Positions 17,344-26,034 of a DNA stretch of 64,000 nucleotides are shown piece by piece. Where the stretch lies: assembly GCA_044445605.1 (NCBI GenBank), contig JBIOEA010000010.1, positions 1-64,000 of the forward strand. Reading direction: 5' to 3'. Source of the DNA: CAWKDC01 sp044445605 (GTDB lineage Bacteria > Pseudomonadota > Gammaproteobacteria > JABCZS01). How positions within the stretch are numbered: the first letter of the stretch is position 1; the number at the start of each line of letters is the position of its first letter. A model generated the notes under the pieces. It searched no databases and had not been told where the DNA came from. It worked only from the letters and a program-made list of their open reading frames with translations. A program made the position numbers and the translations under genes.

Positions 17344-18012
17344 ATGGATGCAAAATACACCGCAAGGGCGCGACTGAATATCGTTGTGTTGGCCTCCGGC
17401 AACGGCTCCAACCTCCAAGCCATCATGGATGCCATTGACAGTGGCAAGTGCCCTGCGCGCATCTGTGCGGTCATCAGCGACAACCCAAATGCATTAGCAC
17501 TCAAACGCGCTCAAGTTGCCCATATCCCGACATTTGCGTTAGAGCCGCATCCCAAAGAACCGAGCGCTGTTTTCAATGAACGCCTGACAAACTTATTGCG
17601 AGCGCTCGATTTTGAGTTAATCGTCCTGGCTGGCTACATGCGGATCCTAAGCCCTGCATTCGTGCATGCGTTTGATGGACGGATCATTAATATTCATCCT
17701 GCCTTGTTGCCGAAATATAAAGGCCTCAACACACATGCTCGGGCCTTGGCTGCTAAAGATAAAGAGCACGGCGCGACGGTACACTTTGTGTCTGAAGGCG
17801 TTGATGAGGGCGCGATTATCGCGCAAGTCGTGGTGCCTATAAAACCTCATGACACGGTGGAACGTTTACGTAAACGTGTGATTGCGCAAGAGCATCGTTT
17901 ATATCCGCAAGTCATCGCCTGGTTTGCCGCAAAAAAAGTGCAGCTGAAAAATGGTCGCGTGTATATCGGGGATGTATTGTGTGAAGATCGCGGGATGTTA
18001 GTAAGGTTTTGA
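17344..18012 (+). CDS. purN: Phosphoribosylglycinamide formyltransferase PurN
   Basis: Transfers the formyl group from 10-formyl-THF to GAR in purine synthesis. The 222 residues show the phosphate-binding loop VLASGNGSNLQAI, the catalytic Asn-His-Asp region INIHPALLPKYKG, and a following HGATVHFV. It is cotranscribed with purM. Confidence 0.97.
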   Translation: MDAKYTARARLNIVVLASGNGSNLQAIMDAIDSGKCPARICAVISDNPNALALKRAQVAHIPTFALEPHPKEPSAVFNERLTNLLRALDFELIVLAGYMRILSPAFVHAFDGRIINIHPALLPKYKGLNTHARALAAKDKEHGATVHFVSEGVDEGAIIAQVVVPIKPHDTVERLRKRVIAQEHRLYPQVIAWFAAKKVQLKNGRVYIGDVLCEDRGMLVRF

Positions 18013-18023
18013 GGCGGAGGCCT

Positions 18024-18278
18024 TTACACCCTATATAACACATGCGGCTCATTGACATGCTCTGCTTCGATGAGGTGATCAACGAGATCATCAGGCGCTA
18101 GGAAAATCACATGTCCGCCTTCTTCTTCGCTGGTAACATAAAATTCTGCGTCTTCCATGGGGTCGAAACGATCGGCCGGCGCATTCCAGGCACGTTTTGC
18201 CTCTTTTTCATCCTGCGCAAACACATACCCACGAAACTCGTCTTTTAAATACACTTCATACACGTTCCAATGGTACAT
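18024..18278 (-). CDS. Unknown small acidic protein
   Basis: An 84-residue soluble protein, strongly acidic and with many aromatic residues (FRGYVFAQDEKEAKRAW, then an Asp/Glu-rich half). No family recognised. The ATG at 18278 or a GTG at 18284 may be the start; TAGGTG directly upstream serves as Shine-Dalgarno. It follows the exported protein at 18285 without a gap, so the two are probably cotranslated. Confidence 0.65.
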   Translation of the reverse strand: MYHWNVYEVYLKDEFRGYVFAQDEKEAKRAWNAPADRFDPMEDAEFYVTSEEEGGHVIFLAPDDLVDHLIEAEHVNEPHVLYRV

Positions 18279-18284
18279 ACACAC

Positions 18285-18590
18285 CTACCACGTCAGTAAT
18301 TGCCACTCCGAATCCGTATTGCGTTCGCCGCTATCATCTAATGGATCGGGGTGTTCTTCAGGGATTGGAATAATCGCGTACTGTTCGCCAACATCCGGCG
18401 TCACTAATTCTGCTCGTTGACCTTTATCCGTTACAAATTCTTGCAAAAGTGGGGTTTGCTTCTTCTTGGGAATATCCATCTTAACAGGAGGGCCACTGTT
18501 GTCACTTTCTTCGCCTAAAGGCACCTGCGTCGAGGACGCCAATAAAGCCCCAGCATAACAAAGACTTAAAGCAAAAAGCACGTATCTCAT
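18285..18590 (-). CDS. Small exported protein, possible DUF2782 family
   Basis: A 101-residue protein with a signal peptide (about 1-19, MRYVLFALSLCYAGALLA) and a polar, Pro-rich mature part ending in WQLLTW. That ending and the preceding layout resemble DUF2782 proteins, a family of unknown function; the match is tentative. The ATG at 18590 (GGGG 8 nt upstream) is chosen over an upstream GTG that would bury the signal peptide. Confidence 0.65.
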   Translation of the reverse strand: MRYVLFALSLCYAGALLASSTQVPLGEESDNSGPPVKMDIPKKKQTPLLQEFVTDKGQRAELVTPDVGEQYAIIPIPEEHPDPLDDSGERNTDSEWQLLTW

Positions 18591-18697
18591 TGTTTTTACC
18601 CCATAATTAATGTCACTAACATTATAAGGATAGCACATATTGGAATGGCAAGCCCTCTTTTGCAGGGACGGAAGTATTCCCGCCCCTCACAGCATGG

Positions 18698-19261
18698 CTA
18701 GGCCAAAGGCAATGTAACCCCGGTCTGGCCCTGATATTTGCCAGCACGATCCAGATATGATGTCGTGCATACTTCAGCCGCTTCTAAAAAGATGAGCTGC
18801 GCCACACCTTCATTGGCATAAATCTTGGCGGGCAATGAGGTTGTGTTCGAAAACTCTAACGTCACATGCCCTTCCCATTCTGGCTCTAATGGCGTGACAT
18901 TCACGATGATGCCGCAACGCGCATAAGTCGATTTACCTAAGCAAATCGCCAACACATTACGTGGAATACGGAAGGATTCCACGGTGCGAGCCAATGCAAA
19001 CGAATTCGGCGGAATAATGCAAATATCGGATTTGATATCCACAAAACTGTTTTCGTCGAAGTCTTTCGGATCCACTATCGCTGAATTGATATTCGTGAAT
19101 ACTTTAAATTCATCTGCACAACGCACGTCATAACCGTAGCTCGAGACACCGTACGAAATCACTTTCTGTCCATTGACGCGACGCACTTGCTCTTTTTCAA
19201 ACGGCTCGATCATGCCGAGCTTTGCCATGCGGATGATCCATTCATCTGATTTAATTGTCAT
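18698..19261 (-). CDS. dcd: dCTP deaminase
   Basis: Deaminates dCTP to dUTP, the main source of dTMP in gammaproteobacteria. The 187 residues show the trimeric dUTPase-like core: GKSTYARCGIIVNVTPLEP (catalytic Glu and nucleotide-binding Arg) and EGHVTLEFSNT. Its ATG overlaps the mrp stop (ATGA), so the two are coupled. Confidence 0.97.
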   Translation of the reverse strand: MTIKSDEWIIRMAKLGMIEPFEKEQVRRVNGQKVISYGVSSYGYDVRCADEFKVFTNINSAIVDPKDFDENSFVDIKSDICIIPPNSFALARTVESFRIPRNVLAICLGKSTYARCGIIVNVTPLEPEWEGHVTLEFSNTTSLPAKIYANEGVAQLIFLEAAEVCTTSYLDRAGKYQGQTGVTLPLA

Positions 19262-20313
19262 AGTACCCTCACTGTTCCAAATTTTGACGCAAAATTTTCT
19301 CGCTTCAACGCCAAGCGAGCGCCTACTTGATGCGCCATCTCAATGAATGCGGGTGAGACATGAGCCTTCCCTTCATCCATATCTTGACGTATGCGCGCAT
19401 CCAAAGGCAATGACGCGAGCAAAGGCAACTCATACTGCCGTGCCATGCGTTCGCCGCCGCCTTCTCCGAAAATCGCTTCTTCATGCCCACAGGCGCTGCA
19501 ATGATGCATCGCCATGTTCTCGACAATCCCTAATACGTCAATCCCTGTTTTCCGGAACATCGCATAGGCTTTGCGCGCGTCCATCAAAGCGATGTCTTGT
19601 GGCGTGGTGACAATCACCGCACCCGTCACAGGCACTTTTTGTGCCAGGGTCAATTGAATATCGCCGGTGCCTGGGGGCAAGTCAATCACCAGGTAGTCCA
19701 GCTCGCCCCACACGGTATCTTGTAACATTTGCATGAGCGCACCGCTGACCATGGGGCCACGCCAGATCATGGCCGTATCTTGGGCTTGTAATAAGTAGGC
19801 GATCGACATGGTTTGGATGCCCGCACAATCAATGGGTTTCATCTTGCGCTGATCAAGGGCTTCCGGATGAACATTGCCTGCGCCCAGCATCATGGCTTGG
19901 CTCGGGCCATAAATGTCGGCATCGAGGACCCCAACGCGTGCGCCTTCTTGTTGCAAGGCTCTGGCCAAGTTAGCGGTGACTGTCGACTTCCCTACTCCAC
20001 CCTTGCCCGAGGCCACGGCAATGATATTTTTAATGCCGGGAATGGGGGCTAGGTTGTTTTGAACATCTCGGGATTTAATGGCCAGTTGGGATTGAATCGT
20101 TTGAGGGTTTAAAGCCGCTCTAATTTGACCTTCGAGCGTGGGCCAGAGGCTTTGCGCCGCGTAGGGCCAGTCAAGGATGATACCTGATTCAGTACCCTTC
20201 ACCCAAGGGACGGACGATAATGGTTCTCCCATGATGGGTGCCTTAATCGATGATAATGCCTGTCGCCAGTTTTCTGCCACGGGGGCCTCCTGTAGATGGA
20301 CGAATCTTACCAT
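19258..20313 (-). CDS. mrp: Iron-sulfur cluster carrier ATPase Mrp (ApbC)
   Basis: ATP-binding Fe-S cluster carrier. The ATG at 20313 (GAGGT upstream) gives 351 residues. The Walker A is ASGKGGVGKST, then VLDADIYGPSQ, and LVIDLPPGTGD. The cluster-binding CxxC is in HHCSACGHEE. The N-terminal DUF59-like part is shortened. As in many gammaproteobacteria, mrp is divergent from metG and next to dcd. Confidence 0.95.
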   Translation of the reverse strand: MVRFVHLQEAPVAENWRQALSSIKAPIMGEPLSSVPWVKGTESGIILDWPYAAQSLWPTLEGQIRAALNPQTIQSQLAIKSRDVQNNLAPIPGIKNIIAVASGKGGVGKSTVTANLARALQQEGARVGVLDADIYGPSQAMMLGAGNVHPEALDQRKMKPIDCAGIQTMSIAYLLQAQDTAMIWRGPMVSGALMQMLQDTVWGELDYLVIDLPPGTGDIQLTLAQKVPVTGAVIVTTPQDIALMDARKAYAMFRKTGIDVLGIVENMAMHHCSACGHEEAIFGEGGGERMARQYELPLLASLPLDARIRQDMDEGKAHVSPAFIEMAHQVGARLALKRENFASKFGTVRVL

Positions 20314-20379
20314 ATTTACCTCTACAAGATGGAGGCCCAATGAGTTACAATAACGCATCAATAAGGGGTATACATAAGC

Positions 20380-22395
20380 ATGTCACGCGATAAACTAGTC
20401 ACCAACGCACTTCCCTACGCCAATGGGCCATTGCACCTCGGGCATTTATTAGGGATGATTCAAGCCGATGCCTGGGTTCGTTTCCAACGGATGCGCGGAC
20501 AACGTTGTTTTTTCTTTTGTGGTGATGATGCGCATGGCACGCCGATCATGCTCAAGGCGCGTGAGCAGGGCAAGACCAATGAGGCGTTGATTGGCGAAAT
20601 ATACGCCTCCCATCTCAAAGACGTCCATGGTTTTGGCATCAACTTTGATTGCTATCACACAACCCACAGTCCCGAAAATGAATCCTTTGCAAGCACACTT
20701 TTTTTGAAGCTGAAGTCCAAGGGGTACATTGATAAGCGCGTTATCACGCAAGCCTACGATCCGAAAGAAAACATGTTCTTGCCTGATCGCTATGTCAAAG
20801 GGGAATGTCCCAAATGCAGCGCGGCTGATCAATATGGCGATAGCTGCGAAGTCTGTGGGGCAACGTACAATCCGTTGGATCTTAAAAATCCTATTTCGGT
20901 GGTTTCAGGCGCGACACCCATCTCAAAAGAAAGCGAACATTTCTTTTTTAAACTCACCTCGTTCGAAAAAGAATTGAAAGAGTGGATGAAGGCTGGCACG
21001 CTGCAAAAAGAAGTAGCGAATAAACTGAAAGAATGGTTTGAAGCCGGCTTGCACGATTGGGACATCACCCGTGACGCACCCTATTTTGGTTTTTTAATTC
21101 CAGGTGAAACAGACAAATATTTTTACGTGTGGATGGACGCGCCAATCGGGTATTTCTCCAGCATGTTGCATTTTGCGAAAAACCATGCTGAATTTAATTT
21201 CGATGAATTGGTCCGTCATGGCAAAGCAGATATGTACCACTTTGTCGGCAAAGATATTATTTATTTCCATGCATTGTTTTGGCCTGCGATGCTGATGGGG
21301 GCAGACATACCGAGACCGGCGGGTATTTTCACCAATGGCTTTGTGACGGTGAATGGGCAAAAGATGTCTAAGTCACGCGGAACCTTCATTGAGGCGCAGG
21401 CTTATTTAACGCGCTTTTGCCCAACGTATCTGCGTTATTACTACTGCGCGAAATCGTCTTCTGCCGTCGATGATATCGATTTCGAAGGCAACGATTTTGC
21501 AGCGCGCGTGAACAGCGATCTCGTTGGCAAATACGTGAACATTGCTTCGCGTTGTGCGCCATTCATGAAGTTGCATTTTAATAACACGCTGGGCAATGAG
21601 GTTGATCATGCGCTGATCAAAATGCTGACCGTGGAAAGTGAAACAATCGCTGATTTTTATAACGCACGCGAATTCGGCAAGGCTGCTCGTGAAATCATGC
21701 GATTGGCAGATGAAGTCAATGCGTATATAGCGACCGAGAAACCGTGGGAAGTCGCGAAGACGGATAACAAGGCAAAGCTACAGCTGATCTGCACCACGGC
21801 GATGAATGCATTCCGCTTATTGAGCATGTACTTAACACCGATGGTGCCCGAGCTCACCGCAAAAGCGGCCGCATTTTTAAATACAGATTTCAAAACGTGG
21901 CACACAACCCTGTTGTTAAACCACACCATTCATGATTATGCGCCTTTGATCGGGCGAATCGATTTAAACGAGGTATTAAAGATGACTGATACACCCAAAC
22001 CTGAAAACACGCCTGTAAAAGCCGCTGAACCTGCTACCATCCTGGCACCTGCGGTTGAGACAAATGAAATCGCGATTGAAGATTTCATGAAAATCGATCT
22101 GCGTATTGCTAAAATCATTGAAGCAGAAAGCGTACCGGAAGCAGACAAGCTTGTGCGCTTAAAATTGGATTTAGGCGCCATGGGCACACGTCAAGTATTT
22201 GCGGGGATTAAATCGGCGTATTCACCCGAACAATTGCTGGGGCAATTAACGGTGATGGTATCGAATTTAAAGCCACGCAAAATGCGTTTCGGCATGTCAG
22301 AAGGCATGGTGCTGGCTGCATCGGGCGAAGAAGGCCCTGGCATTTATATTTTGACGCCGCATGAAGGGGCTTTACCTGGTATGCGCGTGAAGTAA
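20380..22395 (+). CDS. metG: Methionyl-tRNA synthetase
   Basis: Charges initiator and elongator tRNA(Met). The 671 residues contain the HIGH-type motif YANGPLHLGHL (13-23), a zinc knuckle CPKCSAADQYGDSCEVCG, the KMSKS motif (KMSKSRGT), and a C-terminal dimerising tRNA-binding domain (about 565-671, DLRIAKIIEAESVPEADKL). The stop overlaps the ATG of the ferredoxin gene by one base. Confidence 0.98.
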   Translation: MSRDKLVTNALPYANGPLHLGHLLGMIQADAWVRFQRMRGQRCFFFCGDDAHGTPIMLKAREQGKTNEALIGEIYASHLKDVHGFGINFDCYHTTHSPENESFASTLFLKLKSKGYIDKRVITQAYDPKENMFLPDRYVKGECPKCSAADQYGDSCEVCGATYNPLDLKNPISVVSGATPISKESEHFFFKLTSFEKELKEWMKAGTLQKEVANKLKEWFEAGLHDWDITRDAPYFGFLIPGETDKYFYVWMDAPIGYFSSMLHFAKNHAEFNFDELVRHGKADMYHFVGKDIIYFHALFWPAMLMGADIPRPAGIFTNGFVTVNGQKMSKSRGTFIEAQAYLTRFCPTYLRYYYCAKSSSAVDDIDFEGNDFAARVNSDLVGKYVNIASRCAPFMKLHFNNTLGNEVDHALIKMLTVESETIADFYNAREFGKAAREIMRLADEVNAYIATEKPWEVAKTDNKAKLQLICTTAMNAFRLLSMYLTPMVPELTAKAAAFLNTDFKTWHTTLLLNHTIHDYAPLIGRIDLNEVLKMTDTPKPENTPVKAAEPATILAPAVETNEIAIEDFMKIDLRIAKIIEAESVPEADKLVRLKLDLGAMGTRQVFAGIKSAYSPEQLLGQLTVMVSNLKPRKMRFGMSEGMVLAASGEEGPGIYILTPHEGALPGMRVK

Positions 22396-22763
22396 TGCGT
22401 TCTCACGTTGCGTTTATTCGTGAAGATGTCTGTATTGGGTGCACGAAATGCATTGATGTGTGCCCAACAGATGCCATTGTCGGCGCGTCTTCACAGGCGC
22501 ATACCGTGGTGGCTTCGTTATGTATTGCCTGTGATTTGTGTTTACCGCCCTGCCCCGTGAATTGCATTGATTTGGTCGATCGGCAAGAGGGTTCTGAGAA
22601 AATATCTCCTGCTCAAGCCAAAGTTCGAATTCAATCGCGATTGAAACGATTAGCGAAAGAAGAAGAACAGAATCGCATGAAAGAAGCCGCCTTGCGGCAG
22701 AAAACACCGGAAGAGAGAAAAGCAGAGATTGCAGCGGCGATAAAACGTAGGGGCGAAAAATGA
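22395..22763 (+). CDS. RnfB-like 2[4Fe-4S] ferredoxin
   Basis: A 122-residue soluble ferredoxin. Two CxxCxxCxxxCP motifs (CIGCTKCIDVCP at about 13-24 and CIACDLCLPPCP at about 43-54) bind two 4Fe-4S clusters. It matches the C-terminal part of RnfB/RsxB but lacks the membrane anchor and first cluster domain. The tail is charged and helical. No other rnf genes are nearby. Overlap with metG and nth suggests cotranslation; electron supply to a DNA-repair or other Fe-S enzyme is only a guess. Confidence 0.88.
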   Translation: MRSHVAFIREDVCIGCTKCIDVCPTDAIVGASSQAHTVVASLCIACDLCLPPCPVNCIDLVDRQEGSEKISPAQAKVRIQSRLKRLAKEEEQNRMKEAALRQKTPEERKAEIAAAIKRRGEK

Positions 22764-23401
22764 AAAAGGCAGATATTGAATCTTTCTTCCACCGCCTCCA
22801 GCAACAAAACCCTTCCCCCACGACCGAATTACATTACACAACACCCTTCGAATTATTGATTGCCGTGATGTTGTCTGCGCAGGCGACGGACGTGAGTGTT
22901 AACAAGGCCACGGGGCCTTTATATAACATCGCAAACACACCTGAGACGATCTTGGCGCTTGGTATCGATGGTTTAAAACCCTACATTAAAACGATTGGGT
23001 TATATCATACGAAAGCCAAACATGTGATTGAAACCTGTGCGCTGTTGATTGAAAAATTTGATAGCGAAGTGCCTCATACACGAGAAGCGTTAGAAAGTTT
23101 GCCGGGTGTCGGGCGTAAAACAGCGAATGTGATATTGAATACAGCATTTGGACAAGAAGCCTTTGCGGTGGATACGCATATTTTCCGTGTGTGTAACCGC
23201 ACAGGGTTGGCGCCAGGTAAAACACCGCTAGCCGTTGAACAAGGATTGATGAAAGTGGTACCGAAAGAATATCGCCATGATGCCCATCATTGGCTCATTT
23301 TGCACGGCCGGTATGTGTGCAAGGCGCGTTCGCCGTTATGCGAGCAATGTGTCGTGAATGATTTGTGTGCGTATTATCAGAAAAATTTCGCCCCCTTCTA
23401 A
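22760..23401 (+). CDS. nth: Endonuclease III
   Basis: DNA glycosylase/AP lyase that removes oxidised pyrimidines. The 213 residues show the helix-hairpin-helix LPGVGRKTANVILN with catalytic Lys, the catalytic Asp in FAVDTHIFRVCNR, and the C-terminal 4Fe-4S cysteines C-x6-C-x2-C-x5-C (CKARSPLCEQCVVNDLC). The last residues NFAPF and the stop may come from a repeat fragment (TTTCGCCCCCTTCTAAAG). Confidence 0.97.
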   Translation: MKKADIESFFHRLQQQNPSPTTELHYTTPFELLIAVMLSAQATDVSVNKATGPLYNIANTPETILALGIDGLKPYIKTIGLYHTKAKHVIETCALLIEKFDSEVPHTREALESLPGVGRKTANVILNTAFGQEAFAVDTHIFRVCNRTGLAPGKTPLAVEQGLMKVVPKEYRHDAHHWLILHGRYVCKARSPLCEQCVVNDLCAYYQKNFAPF

Positions 23402-23442
23402 AGCTGAGCGTTACCCATAAGTCTGCAGTTTCTTTCTCATAG

Positions 23443-23505
23443 AAAAACCCCCGCCTCGGAATACTCGGCTGCCCGCTCGTATGCTTAAAAGTGGGCGAAG
23501 AGATA
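23443..23505. repeat. R2 repeat copy, degenerate, with R1 half
   Basis: AAAAACCCCCGCCTCGGAAT and the following ACTCGGCTGCCC match R2, but the hairpin half is altered, and the copy ends in GTGGGCGAAGAG, which resembles an R1 arm. It lies between nth and fic. Confidence 0.8.
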
Positions 23506-23517
23506 TATTAACTGAAA

Positions 23518-23546
23518 TGAGCCGAATCCCCGCCCTATTCGGCTCA
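23518..23546. promoter_or_regulatory. Palindromic operator candidate 1 upstream of fic
   Basis: TGAGCCGAAT, 9-bp spacer, ATTCGGCTCA: a perfect 10-9-10 inverted repeat. The same arms recur 34 bp further on. It has no T run and lies upstream of the fic promoter, so a repressor site is more likely than a terminator. Confidence 0.65.
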
Positions 23547-23551
23547 TTTTA

Positions 23552-23580
23552 TGAGCCGAATATGTGCTATAATTGGCTCA
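23552..23580. promoter_or_regulatory. Palindromic operator candidate 2 overlapping the fic promoter
   Basis: TGAGCCGAAT, 9-bp spacer, AATTGGCTCA: the same 10-9-10 geometry as the palindrome at 23518. An extended -10 box TGCTATAAT (23565-23573) sits inside it, so protein binding here would block transcription of fic. Confidence 0.65.
23565..23573 (+). promoter_or_regulatory. Extended -10 promoter of fic
   Basis: TGCTATAAT matches the extended -10 element (TGnTATAAT) exactly and lies 24 bp before the fic ATG, which has GAGG 8 nt upstream. No convincing -35 box. Confidence 0.65.
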
Positions 23581-23597
23581 TGACCTGAGGTAAAAAT

Positions 23598-24725
23598 ATG
23601 CATATCAATGAGATACGATGGATTTGGCAGCAACCCACCTGGCCGGCCTTTACCTGGCAAAATGAAACCATCGAGCCTTTATTGCAGGCTATTCAGCTCA
23701 AACAAGGCATACTCCTGGGTAAGGCGAATGCCTCTGGAGAGTCCTCGAATTTCGATACAGAGCTAGACATGCTCGTCCAAAACATCATCACCTCCTCGGC
23801 CATTGAAGGCGAGCAGCTCAATGCGGCATCCATACGCTCATCGCTGGCTAAACGGCTTGGGGTGCGTGTTGAACACCCCTATCCGGTGTCTGATCGTTCG
23901 GAAGGGTTGGCGAAGATGATGTTTGACGCGATTGAACACATTGACTTGCCGATGACCTTAGAACGTCTTTTTCAGTGGCATCGATGGATTTTCCCTGCGG
24001 ACATGTTCACCTTGCATAACGTGAGGATTGGCGAACTTCGCGGCAACGAACCCATGCAAGTGGTATCAGGCAGGATCGACAAACCGAAAATCCACTATGA
24101 GGCACCCCCACGTGACATTCTTGAGCACGAACTGAATGTTTTCATTGAATGGTTTAATCAAAGCCGGCAGGAGCCGTTGCTTGACCCGATGTTGCGTGCA
24201 GCGATTTGTCATTTATGGTTTGTGGTGATCCATCCATTTGAGGATGGCAATGGCCGTATCACGCGTGCGCTGACGGATTTGGCATTAGCGCAGGCAAACC
24301 CAGCAAGCATTCGTCTTTATGCGATGTCGCCAGCGATATTAGCGAACCGTTCAGGCTATTATCTTGCGCTAGAAAATAGTAAACAGATGGATATCACGCC
24401 ATGGCTCGTTTGGTTTTTGAATACACTGTCTGCTGCGTTGCAGGCATCGTTAGATAATATTGAACACGTCGTTGTCAAAACACGTTTTTGGCAACGCTTT
24501 CAGGAGACAGATTTATCCGCTGAACAACGTAAAGTCCTTCAACGCTTGCTTGATGGCGGTGAAAAAGGATTTGAACACGGGATCAGTGCATCGCAATATC
24601 AGAAAGTCGCAAAAGTCAGTAAGGCTACCGCGACTCGCCACCTCGCCGATCTGCTCGAGAAAGGTTGTATCGAGAAGTTGCCTGGCGGCGGGAGAAATAC
24701 AAGGTATCAGGTGCGCATTATCTGA
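23598..24725 (+). CDS. Fic family protein with N-terminal inhibitory helix and C-terminal winged helix
   Basis: Fic enzymes usually transfer AMP (or another nucleotide group) from a nucleotide to a target protein. The 375 residues contain the full active-site motif HPFEDGNGR (212-220), the flap region around GELRGNEP, and the inhibitory helix motif SSAIEG (66-71) placed before the core, as in class II Fic proteins. The N-terminus (WIWQQPTWPAFTW) fits the DUF4172 type. Residues about 300-375 form a winged-helix domain (SKATATRHLADLLEKG) that could bind DNA. The paired palindromes upstream make autoregulation likely. Target unknown. Confidence 0.92.
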   Translation: MHINEIRWIWQQPTWPAFTWQNETIEPLLQAIQLKQGILLGKANASGESSNFDTELDMLVQNIITSSAIEGEQLNAASIRSSLAKRLGVRVEHPYPVSDRSEGLAKMMFDAIEHIDLPMTLERLFQWHRWIFPADMFTLHNVRIGELRGNEPMQVVSGRIDKPKIHYEAPPRDILEHELNVFIEWFNQSRQEPLLDPMLRAAICHLWFVVIHPFEDGNGRITRALTDLALAQANPASIRLYAMSPAILANRSGYYLALENSKQMDITPWLVWFLNTLSAALQASLDNIEHVVVKTRFWQRFQETDLSAEQRKVLQRLLDGGEKGFEHGISASQYQKVAKVSKATATRHLADLLEKGCIEKLPGGGRNTRYQVRII

Positions 24726-24755
24726 TTGTAGGGGAAAATACGTGTATCACCATTT

Positions 24756-25892
24756 CTAGGCAGAACGCTTGAATCCTAGCTTCGCGAATTCATTCTTCTC
24801 CACTTCGGCACCCTTATCATCTGCATGACGAACACAGAGTGCAACAGCGGAACTTAACATGAACAGACTACCGACAATCAAATAAAAGGCCGGGTCTTCT
24901 AAGGATTTCATTTGAGTGAAATCTTTTGTATCCCCTGCTCCATAAAGGAGACAACCTATCCCCGTGAAGGCAGCAGCCCCCATACCCACTAGGGAAAGCA
25001 AGCTCATTCTATCGAAAGTATTTTCTGACCAATTATATTTTTTATTGAGACTCGTCAATATCTCGTCTTCTGTGGCTGCAACTGCAGCAACCAGGCGCTT
25101 CATGCTCGCTGCATCCAAAGCAGCTATCACTGAAACAAGCCCTTTTCTGTATGCTTCTGCAGGTTTAAGCTCTTCATCCAGGATTCTACTTGCTTGATTT
25201 TTTACTCCATCTTCCAGCGTAACTTTCACTCTCTGTTTTGCATCTTCAAAAGTACCAGTATCTGCTTGGAAGTGACCAAAGAGTGAATCAATGTAAGATG
25301 GTTTTAGCCACAACATAACCTTTATCTTTTGAGTAAATGATTCCTTATTTGTTTTATCAGCTTCAACAAGACTATCGATAAATCCATGAATTTGCTGAGT
25401 CTTACTCATTAGATCAGCAGACATTTTAGTTCTAAATTGTATGTCATTGAAAACTTCATGCTCTGCTTTAAATAAACTAAGTTTTTCCTTGATCAAATTC
25501 TCTTTTATAGCATTATCATCCATTTCTTTAATCTTATTTTGAATTTTCAATGATAACTTATGCTTTTCGACCATGCGTGCGGGAAGCTGAACTTTTTCCA
25601 GGGTGGCAACCTTCATCGCTAAATATTGTTTTCTCATTTCACCAGAAGTGATGGTAGCCACTTCAGCTGTTATCTGAGCCTCTTTTGCCTCTAATACTTC
25701 ATCCATAATCTGTTGAGGAGTTTTTTGCTCCAATAACATCTTATCCACTAAAAATTGAGCAGCAAATACTTTTACTTCTTGCGATGGTTCAGATTGTTCC
25801 TGCACTGAACGAATGGATGGAGAAATGGATGGAGCGGTCTTGACGCTAGGTTGAAAATACCCAACTATCCAAGGTCTATAAGTGCCACCCAT
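24756..25892 (-). CDS. Unknown coiled-coil protein with two C-terminal membrane segments
   Basis: A 378-residue protein with no recognised family. Residues 30-280 are helical and charged, probably coiled coil. Two hydrophobic segments (about 297-318 and 336-354) form a hairpin near the C-terminus, followed by an acidic stretch (GAEVEKNEF). AAGGGA precedes the ATG. Base composition looks richer in A+T than the flanking conserved genes. This design (long helical part, C-terminal membrane hairpin, acidic tail) is seen in secreted effectors of intracellular bacteria, but that is inference. Confidence 0.8.
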   Translation of the reverse strand: MGGTYRPWIVGYFQPSVKTAPSISPSIRSVQEQSEPSQEVKVFAAQFLVDKMLLEQKTPQQIMDEVLEAKEAQITAEVATITSGEMRKQYLAMKVATLEKVQLPARMVEKHKLSLKIQNKIKEMDDNAIKENLIKEKLSLFKAEHEVFNDIQFRTKMSADLMSKTQQIHGFIDSLVEADKTNKESFTQKIKVMLWLKPSYIDSLFGHFQADTGTFEDAKQRVKVTLEDGVKNQASRILDEELKPAEAYRKGLVSVIAALDAASMKRLVAAVAATEDEILTSLNKKYNWSENTFDRMSLLSLVGMGAAAFTGIGCLLYGAGDTKDFTQMKSLEDPAFYLIVGSLFMLSSAVALCVRHADDKGAEVEKNEFAKLGFKRSA

Positions 25893-25919
25893 ATCATTTT
25901 CCCTTATTTTTTAAGTTAA

Positions 25920-25928
25920 TTTATACCA
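25920..25928 (-). promoter_or_regulatory. Extended -10 promoter of the 24756-25892 gene
   Basis: TGGTATAAA on the minus strand, an extended -10 element 28 bp before the ATG. No clear -35 box. Confidence 0.5.
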
Positions 25929-26034
25929 ACCTCCTCACTTTAGCAGTGGAACTCATTTTGGGAAAGAATTACTTTGTAGCAAATTGTTAATGAATTCAGT
26001 CGGATACCGCAACCGATTGATTTATAACAAAGAA

